Below are positions 13,392-23,555 of a stretch of DNA of 64,000 nt, in pieces. Both the position numbers and the translations under genes were made by a program. Source of the DNA: Brasenia schreberi (Eukaryota; Streptophyta; Magnoliopsida; Nymphaeales; Cabombaceae); the NCBI GenBank assembly GCA_036023115.1, contig JAYKKT010000064.1, positions 7,448,501 to 7,512,500 on the forward strand, in the 5' to 3' direction. Numbering within the stretch: the stretch's first letter is position 1; each line of letters starts with the position of its first letter. The notes beneath the pieces were generated by a model. It made no database searches, was not told where the DNA came from, and saw only the letters and a program-made list of their open reading frames with translations.

Positions 13392-13474
13392 GATTTTTCT
13401 TATAACTAAGGCAACCCTGTTTCAGAGTACTTACTATTGCAAATATCTTTGTGAAAATAGCATCTCAGTAAACT
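13392..13474. other. Short spacer between LINE 1 and SINE copy 2
   Basis: Nothing recognisable. Confidence 0.5.
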
Positions 13475-13490
13475 ATCATATTCTTTGAAA
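13475..13490. repeat. Target site duplication of SINE copy 2, left
   Basis: ATCATATTCTTTGAAA is repeated without a mismatch at 13619-13634, immediately after the SINE tail. Confidence 0.95.
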
Positions 13491-13618
13491 TCCCACCGAG
13501 AGCGTTAATTGAACGGCAAGGTGCTCTAGCGCCATTACTGCTTGTGGGGAGTTCGACCCCTATAGGGTGAATGTATGTGTGTGTATTAGTCTTCAGACTC
13601 CTCTTGTAACAAAACAAA
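13491..13618 (+). mobile_element. tRNA-derived SINE, copy 2, with perfect target duplication
   Basis: 128 bases bounded by the 16-base duplication. A worn A box 'GTTAATTGAACGG' lies near the head and a B-box-like 'GAGTTCGACCCC' about 45 bases later. A CT-rich body follows, then 'CTCCTCTTGTAACAAAACAAA'-type tail. The length and tail define the family boundaries for the other three copies. Confidence 0.92.
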
Positions 13619-13639
13619 ATCATATTCTTTGAAAATAAT

Positions 13640-14413
13640 TTACCAGGAATACAAGGTAATGTGTTGTTAAAATCTAAATTAGAAACAAATTAAGGGACAC
13701 GAAGAAGATGGGTGTGGAAAGTGGAAACTGTTGTGTTGTAATTCATAGTAGAGCATTTATACGTGAAGCATTTTATGTATAAATATAATACTAAATGCTC
13801 ACCAAACTTTATATAGCTTAGACCTACATTATCTTTTGCCAGTAGGCTTGCATCAATAGTAGAAAAATGGGAAATATTAGAGCTGCAGATTTACCAGCAT
13901 CGAATTTATAGGTCTTCATCTACTAGGATCGATTTTCAGTTGACGCAAGCTCATTTGGTAGTCACAGAAGCTTATGAAAAACATAATTCACCCCTCTTTA
14001 CTGTTGACCCATATTATACTCTTGTAATTGGCCCCAATGAGCAGTAAGAACTACAGATAGGCTATTCGAGGAGGATGTGCCGCACCACAGTCTGATTGTA
14101 GACACGAGGCACGATTTCCATGGTGTGAAGATCCACATTCTGGTTTTAATGCCGCTTTTTCTTTCTCGTCAATCTCTCTTAAAAATGCAGATACACGATT
14201 AACATTGATTTACAGTTACTCCAATTGAACTTAGACAATACATCATCCATTATGTACAGCATCTTCAGCATAAGAACTATCATCACAACTGAAATTTCCA
14301 GAATTGCACCTATAGAAACACACAGTTTGTGTAACCGTATTCCAGGTCTTAACAGAGGAATGATTTATCAGACAATCGGCTTAGCCGTATGGCACTGTAA
14401 TCTACCATCTACT
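13640..14413. other. Upstream of the bHLH pseudogene, no gene seen
   Basis: No open frame with recognisable content. The frame at 14225-14434 overlaps a tRNA-like stretch on the other strand and looks accidental. Confidence 0.5.
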
Positions 14414-14466
14414 GGGGAATCTCAGACGCGGTAACCGGTTGATACGGCGCACTATCTGCTGAGCTA
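14414..14466 (-). other. tRNA-like relic (A and B box)
   Basis: On the minus strand TAGCTCAGCAG (14466-14456) matches the pol III A-box consensus at every position, and TCTGAGATTCCCC (14426-14414) resembles a B box at normal tRNA spacing. A possible anticodon stem CCG/CGG lies between them. The 3' arm does not close into a proper T stem, so I read it as a tRNA-derived relic or SINE head rather than a working tRNA. Confidence 0.4.
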
Positions 14467-15982
14467 CAATTTATCTTTAGGTTTTGGACAAGCTCTATGA
14501 CAGCTAACACTTTAATAAATAGCAAATAAATTATACAGTAAATAAACAATCCTAGTGAATGTAACGTGTACCAATGGATTTATACCTCCACTCCCAGCCC
14601 CTCTCCTCCTCCTCCTCCGCCCACTAGAGAGTGAACATCCCTCTAGAGAGACTCCCCTTCCTCTTTGAGTTCAGTTCTGCCATTTTTACATTCTAAAAGG
14701 AGCAGACCAACTCTCCACGTACTCGTTCTTCAAAGGGACTGTTTGTGGGCCTTGAGATTGTGAAATAATAGTTCATTCATACTGGAGTAGTTGCATGAGA
14801 TTTTTTCTTCCATCTTTAGAGCCCTTGTTGTTGTTTAGTCCATCATGTCAAATCCTTCACGAGAACTATCTCACTATGACATTGGTCTCCTTCACAGTTT
14901 TCCTTTCTCCAGTCAGTCGCTCGATTATGCCGAATATTACCCGCTTGGCTACCTCAGCGTAGAGAATCAGAAACTATTGCCTGAACCGGGAGAGTTCTCA
15001 GAGAAGACAGCCACCAATCTGTCTATCTATGAAAACTGCTTCACTTCAAACGATGACCACATTGTTATTGGCTGCATGGATTCGCCGACCAAAAACAGTC
15101 TTTCTCACGATGATAATGAGAACTGCACCTTGAAAACCGGTAGTTCTTTCAACCAGTGTGTCAATTCCAACGATTATCAAGGATTATGTGGGACTGCATA
15201 CTTGAAATCCATGGCTTTGAAGCAGAGTAGCGATCCTTTTGCTGCTGCCATAGCCGGCAACTCCCAGATCCTGCTAGATTGCGGTTGTATTGAGACAACG
15301 TCCAGTTGTTATAGCAGGGTATCCAATGAAGTCGAGGAAGGCACCCACAGGGTGGAGTAGCTTCAGTTGTTCTCGGAGGTTGATGATGGGGTATACTGCA
15401 TGGACAGTTTTGAGGTCCAAAAGTCACGAAACAATTATAACAAGCGTCCCTATGTGGTATAAATTGTCTTAGTACATACGATGCTTTATTTTACAAAGCT
15501 AATATGTGTAGAATATGCTAACTAACCGATGCGTTATTGTTCGAGGGTGGAGACTTATCTGAATGTTCATTCAGAAAGAAGCAGTGTGTTAGCACTTCAC
15601 CAGGAAAAACAAAACTTAAGCCATCCCTATCGAAGGATCCGCAGAGTATTGCAGCAAAGGTATGTAGAGATATTCAAAATACACTTTTACTTTTAAGTTA
15701 TATAGACTGTTCCAATGCATGGAATGTCTTAATTATTTGCAGAACCGAAGGGAAAGGATAAGTGAAAGACTGAAGATACTGCAGGACCTTGTACCAAACG
15801 GAACTGAGGTACTCAGCTTAGCTTTTTTCTATACTCTATTTGACAGTTCAATGGTCACATATGTTTGATTTTTCTTTATTCAATTCATGATGTTTGCACT
15901 TAATGTATGATGAACAGGTAGATTTGGTCACGATGCTAGAGAAAGCAATAAGTTATGTCAAGTTTCTTCAGCTTAAGTTAAG

Positions 15983-16095
15983 GTGAGGATAAGTGTGAAT
16001 TCTAATAGAGGATGAGGACACGAGCTTATATAGTTAAAAGTTAGTGAATTTGATTTATTTAAACTTGTCCAGATAAGATTGGGTTATTATTTGGT
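15983..16095 (+). other. Original last intron of the bHLH gene, 5' part
   Basis: Begins GTGAGG after exon 4 and reaches the LINE target duplication at 16096, so the pre-insertion intron was only about 120 bases long, similar to the other introns of this gene. Confidence 0.75.
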
Positions 16096-16115
16096 ATCCA
16101 TAAAGGTGCTTGCAA
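16096..16115. repeat. LINE 2 target site duplication, left
   Basis: ATCCATAAAGGTGCTTGCAA recurs without mismatch at 19290-19309. It contains the splice acceptor (ATAAAG) and the first codons of the last bHLH exon (GTG CTT GCA A). Confidence 0.97.
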
Positions 16116-19100
16116 TAAGATTGCATTAGGCTTCCGACAACCAGCGTAAAACTTCGTCTGATTTTTACAACATGGATTACAAAAATTATGAGCATTGCTT
16201 TGGGGCTTCCCCTCCTAGCGACGTGTTGCAGAGCCCGAATGCAATAAGAAGTAAGCAAGGGCCACTACATTTTCGCCCGAATGTAGTGAATCAATTGCAG
16301 AGAGGGTTTCCACATCATGGATGGGTATGGGTAAAAAAGAGAGGGTCTCCGCATTTTGATTATGGATGGATGCGGGGGGGGGGGTAAGGAAGCTAGTCCT
16401 AGATAATAAGATTCGTATTGGTTCTTAGAATATCGAAACATTATCGGGTAAGCTAATGGAGGTGGTAGATACTATGATTCGGAGAAAGATTCATATTCTA
16501 TGTTTACAAGAGACAAAATTGGTTGGAGAAAAAGTAACGGAGATAGAGGATACAGGTTTTAAATTATGGTACTCAGGTAAAGAAAAGGCTCAAAATGGAG
16601 TTCGTATTATCATAAAAAAAGATTTAAAGGAGAGTGTAGTAGACATACAACGATATGGTGACCGGATCATGACGTTGAAATTAGTGTTAGGAGCAGAAGT
16701 TTTGAATATAGTTTGTGCTTATGCACCCCAAGCAGGACTAGAAGATAGTATAAAGACAATTTTTTAGGAAGAGTTAGATAAAGTATTTCAAAAGATTCCA
16801 CAAAGGGAGATGATTTGTTTAGGAGGAGATTTAAATGAACATGTCGGTAAAGAGGCATTAGGATATCAAGGGATTCATGAAAACTTTGGTTTTGGGGATA
16901 TAAACGAGGAAGGTGGGGAGATTTTAAATTTTGCTATGTCATTTGATCTCTTTATAGTCAATACAATCTTCAAAAAACGAGATGAACATTTAATTACATA
17001 TAAAAGTGGCTTATAATAAACACAAATTGATTACTTTATTTGTACAAAAAAAGATAGAGCGTGTTGTAAAGATTATAAGGTAATTCCAGGAGAAAGCTTA
17101 ACCACCCAATATCGACTTTTAGTTATGGATTTACAAATAAAAAAATGGACAAAGAAGAAAAGAGTGCATCGAGCTATTCAGACTAAATGGTGGAACCTCA
17201 AAAGCGAGAAAGAAGATATATTTAAACAGAAAGTCCTTCAAGGAGATGTTTGGAATTATGTTGGCATACCCTGTGATATGTGGAACAATATGGCTATACA
17301 TATTAGGAAAGTGGCGAAAGATGTGTTAGGGGTATCTAAGGGAGGTGTACCGGCACAAAAAGAAGCTTGGTGGTGGAGTGAAGTAGTACAAAATAAAATC
17401 AAGGCAAAGAGGGCATGTTATAAATTACATTATGCTAAGAAAACTAGTGAAACTTTAGAAGCTTATAAGAAAGCAAAGAAGGAAGCGAAAAAGGCCGTTA
17501 GTGAAGCAAAAGCTAAGATTTGGGATCACTTATATAAAAAACTCAACTCAAAAGAGGGTGAAAGAGATATTTTTAGGATAGCTAGGGCTAGAGATAAGAA
17601 AACTAAAGATCTTAATTATGTTAGATGCATAAAAGACGAGGATGAAAAAATTCTAGTGCAAATGATGATATAAGAAATAGATGGAAAAACTATTTTTATG
17701 ATCTTTTTAATGAAAATAAAGATGTTAGTATTAGTTTAGGAGATTTAGCCAAGTCAGAAAAGTATATAAACCACAATTTCTACCGACATATTCAAAAGAA
17801 TGAAGTCAAAGAGGCTCTTAAACGTATGAAGAGTGGTAAATCGATAGGACCATATAATATTCCTATAGAAGTTTGGAAAATACTAGGAGAAATAGGAATC
17901 ACTTGGCTCACAAGACTATTTAATGAAATATGGAAAAACCAAAAGATGCCCGAGGAATGGAGAGCAAGTACACTTATACCCGTATATAAGAACAAGGGAG
18001 ACATTCAAAATTGTGCGAATTATCGAGGTATCAAGTTAATGAGTCATACTATGAAATTATGGGAAAGAATTATCGAACGTAGGTTAAGACAAGTATCAAG
18101 TACAACAGAGAACCAATTTGGATTTATGCCAGACAGATCTACTATTAAAGCGATTCACCTTTTGAGACATCTTATGGAACATTTTAGAGCAAAAAAGAAA
18201 GACCTTCACATGATATTTATTGATCTAGAAAAAACTTATGATAGGGTACCGAGAGAGGTTCGTTGAAGAATTTTGGAAAAAAGAGGTATCCCATTGACAT
18301 ATATTAACCTTATAAGAGACATGTATGATGATGCAAAAACATGTGTGAGGACTCATGAAGGAACGACAAACTTCTTTGAAGTTAATATTGGGTTACATCA
18401 ATGATCAACTTTAAGTCCATACTTATTTATAATGGTGATGGATGAGTTAACAAAACATATTCAAGATGAAGTACCTTGGTGTATGTTATTTGCAGATGAC
18501 ATTGTATTAGTGGAGGAGTCTAAGGAAAAAGTTAATAGAAAATTGGAACTATGGAGAGAAACATTAGAAAGCAAAGGCCTCCGACTTAGTAGAACAAAGA
18601 CAGAATATATGGAATGTAAGTTTGATCATTTGGCTACTTCAGAGGACATAGAAATTAAAATTGGCACACATTGCATTCCTCAAAAAGAAAGTTTTAAATA
18701 CCTAGGGTCAATTTTTCAAAGTCATGAAAGAATTGATGGAGATGTTACACATAGAATTAATGCTGGTTGGTTAAAATGGAGAGGAGCATCAGATATTCTT
18801 TGTGATAAGAAGATACCATTAAAATTAAAAGGTAAATATTATAGAGCAGCAATTAGGCCTGCCATGTTTTATGGTTCTGAGTGTTGGGCAGTTAATCATC
18901 AATATGTACAAAAGATATATGTGACAGAAATGAAGATGTTGAGATGGATGAGTGGTCATGCAAGAAAAGACCGTATACATAATGAGGTTATTAGAAATAA
19001 ATTAGGAGTGGCACCAATAGAGGATAAAATGAGAGAACATCGTTTAAGATGGTTTGGACATATAGAAAGAAGATCAAAAGAATAACCTATAAGAAGGTTA

Positions 19101-19289
19101 GAAAAACTAAATTTGAAAAGTATTAAAAGAGGTAGAGGACGACCGAAAAGAAACAATAAAGAATGATCTAGCTTATTGGGAGTTAAATGCTAACATGGCA
19201 CACGATAGGGATCTATACAAATAAAGAATCAATGTAGCCGACCCCGTCTAGTATGAGAAAAGGCTTAATTGTTGTTGTAGTTGTTGTTG
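16116..19289 (+). mobile_element. RTE-clade LINE, nearly full length, broken (LINE 2)
   Basis: Plus-strand element bounded by a perfect 20-bp duplication and ending in a TTGTTGTAGTTGTTGTTG-type tail, as RTE elements do. Order: 5' leader; APE-type endonuclease (16456 to about 17060: 'ILCLQETK', 'CAYAPQAG', 'CLGGDLN', 'QIDYF'); a Lys-rich linker (17125-17673); RT (about 17780-18560: '[11 protein letters not shown]', '[15 protein letters not shown]', 'SPYLF', 'LFADDIVLV'); C-terminal part with 'LRWFGHIERRSKE'. Stops at 16765, 17014-17019, 18264 and 18402, with a frame change near 17655, make it inactive. An 11-base G run lies at 16374-16384. Confidence 0.95.
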
Positions 19290-19309
19290 ATCCATAAAGG
19301 TGCTTGCAA
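19290..19309. repeat. LINE 2 target site duplication, right
   Basis: Second copy of the 20-base target. The acceptor AG is at 19298-19299 and the last exon begins at 19300. Confidence 0.97.
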
Positions 19310-19431
19310 CGGATGAGTTCTGGTGAAGCCATGGTAGGAAGCCAACAGAGATAGGCGAAGTAAAGAAGGCGAATGACGCCACTCCCTCTTCTCAAAGGTC
19401 AACTACCAAGGCCAAGGAAGGTGATGATTGA

Positions 19432-22369
19432 TCTCCTGCAACTCATCGCTAATCATTAAAGAGACCAATGATTCAAAGTTCCAGAAGGTGTGCGTGTTCG
19501 CCAGTACCTCATGCCTCTTGCAGATTGGCCCCTCTGACAAAGGAAAGTACAAACAAAATAAGGATTGTAATGCAGACAATTTTGTCGCAATTAAAGCAGA
19601 AGCAACTGTGAGAAAACAATTATATCTTGGCAATGGAAATTTTGTTCGCATTTAGGCACTGAAGTGGCAAAGATTAACTCATGATTAATACCTTCACTTT
19701 CAACAAGATGAGTTCCTCATCTCATTGGTGTCGTCATTGTTGTTACTGTCATAGTAAAGTCATGACAATCAAGCATGGTATGCCGTACTTTGAAGATCTG
19801 CAGATGGAATCAACCAACCCTAACTACTGTACAGATGGAGAATGACAAGAATCGGCTTTCTGAATTTTAAAATTTCAATTGGAGGCCAAGTGCATTAACA
19901 AATAAAGAGCTTTTATACATGCATGAAATGAGAAGGCCTCATGCCCCATCTCATGATCAAATTAAACTAATTAATTAGTAAACATACTTAAACAGATAAA
20001 CATTTAGTAAGATGAGGCAAGCGGCTAGTACTAGGGAAAGGTCCAGATCCTCTCAATGCTGTAACGCCGATACCGAATATAGAAAGAAGAACCCACTTCA
20101 CGTAATGCTTTAATGGGCCAATAGCCCAATTAAAGCAGAACAGCCCAATCCTTGGGGACGTACTTCCGTCCCTAGGTGGCAAAGATGAAGATACCAAATG
20201 TGAATTCTTGGAGAAGATCAGCCAGTTACTCCTACATTAACTTTTATCCATTGAGCAACGACCCTTATACTTGGCACCGTCAGATCACTAAGGCTGACTT
20301 TCGTCCCCGCTCGGCCAATGGATCTTGCAGTCAAGCTCCCTTCTGCATTTATACTCGAGGGCCAATCTCCGTTTGGTCCACGGAAACCTTTGCATGCTTC
20401 CATTACCTTTGGAAACGCTTGCGTTCCATAGAAATTGTCTGCCGAGACTGTTTCTTGAATCACTGGCACAAGTTTAAAATACAAAACACAACAACGCACG
20501 AGCCCAAACACTCCAGCAACAAACCAGGACTGATATTTCATGAACAAGTAGTTGGTTCCGATCGACTCGGAAATACGCTACAACCTAAGCGTTGGTATTA
20601 TTATTAGTGCAGTTCTTTGAATTTGGATTCTAGTAATGTTTTGGCAAAATGGAATGGACTTTGGTGAGAAACCTATTAAGCCGAATATGTAAAATTGGTT
20701 TTCTGTATAACAGAGAAAGTTGACTTTTTATTTGGTAGGGTGTTAAATTGATTCGGTTTGGAGTTGGAACTGTCCCAGATGATCACTTATGCGAAAGAAA
20801 TATGGCAGGACTGATTAATGAGTACTTTGCCTTAGGTGCGTTTTGCTCATATCCTCAAATAAAATTTATGTTTTTGATGCAATTAAACTTGTCCCGTAGA
20901 ATGGTAAAAATGAAGATGGTGAAATGGTTGTTTGAACATAGGAGGAGGACAAGATCCCAATAAGAGTTGATGTAAAACCAATTAGCGATAGCATGAAAGG
21001 AACACTCATTGGGCATTTGGAAGGACAATTGGATAGGGCTCCTGCGTGAATGTATGAGAAGTTAGATAGTGAACAGTTTTGAAAGAGGCAAAGAAGTGTT
21101 TGAAAGAAATGATAAAACATGATTTGCTCTTGTTATCATTTGGAATGACTCAACTCATGATGACATGAAATGTTGTCCTGAATGCTTAGACCAAGCACGA
21201 AACTTGACAAAGTGCGGGATGTATTGGAGAATGCGGATGGGCATACCTAACTATCGTATATTATCGAGGATATCAAAGGGATCGATATGAATCTCAATAG
21301 GTGTGAGCCCCACCTTTGGGACAGCATAAGCCGTATGGAATCAACCTCGAGATAAAAGTAGGGGATTTCATTGAAGAAGCTGAGATTATTATGGAAAGAA
21401 CAACTACAACTACTGGCTATAGCTAAATCTAAGTCTAGAAGAAAGAAAGAAATGAAAAAACAGGATAATATTGTCACTTTTGCTCTTTTGACGCTTCTAT
21501 TTATAAAGTAGCAAGTATGATCTCAAAAGAGCTCGACTGAAAGGTGTTTTGCAGTTTTAATGCCCTCATCACCCTTATTATCGTCTTAATGATCAGACCG
21601 TGAGCTAATTATTGCCATATTCGTATGTTTGCCGCCATTACTCCGACCATCTTCAGACCCTTCTGGTTCTCCTTTCGGCAATTTGGAACTGTTGCGATTT
21701 TTTGCGATAACAGGCTGTTCTTTAAGTTAATGTAACAAAAGATCAAGCATGATGAAGACTAAGAACCATGAAACCTACGATCTCTAAATATAAACTTCAT
21801 TTTCTAGCTGCCAGACGGATGCATAGATTTTCTCATACCCCAAAGGATACTTGGGTGGAAGGGATGATGGAAACTTGTTATTAGGCATGACATGGAAACG
21901 TCACAGGCACACCACCGCATGACCCGGGTCCAGTTCTTCAGTTCCAGTTCACTAGTAATTCCATATCTTTATTTAATGTTTTATTATACTGAAGCACAAT
22001 AAGTTTTCACACATAAATGGTGGTCCAATTCACTCATAAAATCAGCATAAACGTACCTCTAAAAGGTATTACTATGCCTAAAATAATAACTAATATTGTT
22101 TTCATATATTATTTGTCTTATCCAGAGAATATATTCCAAGTGTTTTTGGTTATTTAAATTATTTATCAAGTCAACTTATAGAAGGACCAACCAGAAGTAC
22201 ATTGAGGCAGTTCCACCAATTGAATGCCACTTAATGCATGAATTAAGAACATGAGCAAACTGCATTCACTTACCATGTCATTTAAGCATAAACCCAATTA
22301 GGGTGAACTTTAGAATAAATAGGCTAAAGTACCTGGAGGAGTCACAATCAGGTTTAGCAAAACAAGACA
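19432..22369. other. Intergenic, unrecognised open frames only
   Basis: The longest frames are 143 codons (20176-20607, plus) and 109 codons (20218-20547, minus), overlapping each other. Neither has a motif I know. The stretch 20748-21060 has broken plus-strand frames ('IRFGVGTVPDDHL', 'IRVDVKPISDSMKGTLIG') that might be gene debris, but I cannot assign them. Confidence 0.5.
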
Positions 22370-22440
22370 ATAACAACAACAACTAAGCCTTTTTCCATTC
22401 TAAATGGGTCGGCTATATGGATTATATGCTTCCACAGAAT
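22370..22440 (-). mobile_element. RTE LINE 3'-end fragment
   Basis: Minus-strand copy of the last 70 bases of the LINE family: CAACAACAAC tail, then AACTAAGCC, TTTTTCCATTC and GGGTCGGCTATATGGATT. Confidence 0.85.
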
Positions 22441-22783
22441 CTGCCTCTAAAAGAATTAACCTCCTTCTTGAATTGAGCTCGACAAGTGCACAAGTAAAAA
22501 ATCCCAAATAAAATAGTCTGGACGTGTTCACTTTTGCTTGTGCACGTCTGCGTTGCTATCACTGTGTTTTTGACAGATTATTTGTTATTGCAGCAAAGTC
22601 GGTGCAAACACAACATTTCCTTGGTACTTGATGCGGACAAGGATATGTTTATTCTTGTTACTTGGAAAGTTCATTTATGAAAACCAGACATGGCTGGTTT
22701 GGAATCGGCCCAAAGGTTTCAACCCGAACCGAATTTGGCTTGGAACCTAATCAAACTGGAAACCGGTGACAAGACCCAGAACC

Positions 22784-22862
22784 AATCTATGGGAGTAAAA
22801 CTCCCCACGACCAGCAACAACACTAGAACACTCTCCCGTTGAGCTAACGCTCTGAATGTAAG
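22784..22862 (-). mobile_element. tRNA-derived SINE, copy 3 (5' part)
   Basis: The reverse complement gives AGCGTTAGCTCAACGG (A box) and 'GGGAGTTTTACTCCC' (worn B box). The CTCTTGTAA tail is missing, so this is a 3'-truncated copy. Confidence 0.75.
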
Positions 22863-23467
22863 AGCCACAAATTGTAAAAAAGTTAGTGTCTCCCTAGAAG
22901 ATAGCAGCACAGAAAAAGTGGACATGAATAAGCCCACAATACTAAAATCAGGGCTCACTACAATAAAAGACTAAATTTGAAGAAATCCGAAGACGATAAG
23001 GAAGCTTGAAGAAGATATGGAAACCGGTTCTCTTCCAGCAGGTTTTCACAAAGGAGAGTTTGCGCTTTTTGATTTTCAGATATTTAACTTGTTAAACCTT
23101 TTCCCATTTATATTTTTTCATACTCGGTTTCCCTATTCCATCTTGAGGAGATTGAGGCTTCAATTCTTTTGTAAAAGTTAAAATGATTATAATCTTTTGT
23201 TTAAAAGTAAAAACCATCCACAAAATCTAGAAAGATGCCTTATCTTTGTGGATTTTGTGGGAATGCATTGGGAGGCCGAATGTGGCCGCCTTGTTATTTT
23301 ACAAAATTTCCTTTCCAATCAATTTTCAATATTTATAACTCTGTTGCGACCGCCACACAAGATGAAACATGTAGTGATAAGTCACCAAAGATCATAAACA
23401 ATATAGAAATCCCTATTTATGAAAACTCATTAAGTGACTACATACTCATGGATGTATGTATACACAT
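22863..23467. other. Intergenic, no gene seen
   Basis: Open frames of 66 and 106 codons overlap on the plus strand and run into the next microsatellite. I see no supported gene. Confidence 0.5.
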
Positions 23468-23468
23468 G

Positions 23469-23554
<86 letters not shown>
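23468..23554. repeat. Compound (CA)n(TA)n microsatellite at the 3' end of LINE 3
   Basis: CA repeats switch to TA repeats, and the LINE tail begins directly after the last TATA. Confidence 0.96.

Positions 23555-23555
<1 letters not shown>

Larger units (their letters stand above)
14845..19431 (+). pseudogene. RHD6/RSL1-class bHLH transcription factor, pseudogene interrupted by a LINE
   Basis: Exons by eye: 14845-15456, 15546-15659, 15743-15808, 15918-15982 and 19300-19431. The basic region and helix 1 read 'KDPQSIAAK' | 'NRRERISERLKILQDLVPNG', the second helix 'VDLVTMLEKAISYVKFLQL', then 'VLATDEFW', the hallmark of class I RSL factors that start root hair and rhizoid growth. The first intron site ('NKRPYV' | 'GGDL') matches the place of 'NKRSHT' | 'GE' in Arabidopsis RHD6. 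Lesions: in-frame TAG at 15358-15360 with coding-like sequence continuing in the same frame (codon 172 of exon 1); one base lost near 15976 so the exon ends TTA-AG instead of a GTT-AAG-like pair; and TGA directly after 'DEFW', where the family has Pro. The rest of the last exon still recalls the family tail ('...SSQR'). A LINE occupies 16116-19289. No functional product is expected. Confidence 0.9.

Noticed and set aside
14225..14434. 69-codon plus-strand frame
   Set aside because: Overlaps the tRNA-like relic and has no motif or downstream exon.
16374..16384. Run of 11 G as a possible quadruplex or frameshift site
   Set aside because: It lies in the leader of a dead LINE, and LINE 3 has a shorter run at the same place. 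Probably slippage.
20176..20607. Overlapping 143- and 109-codon frames on opposite strands
   Set aside because: Neither has a known motif or splice context, and both may be accidental. I leave the region as unassigned.
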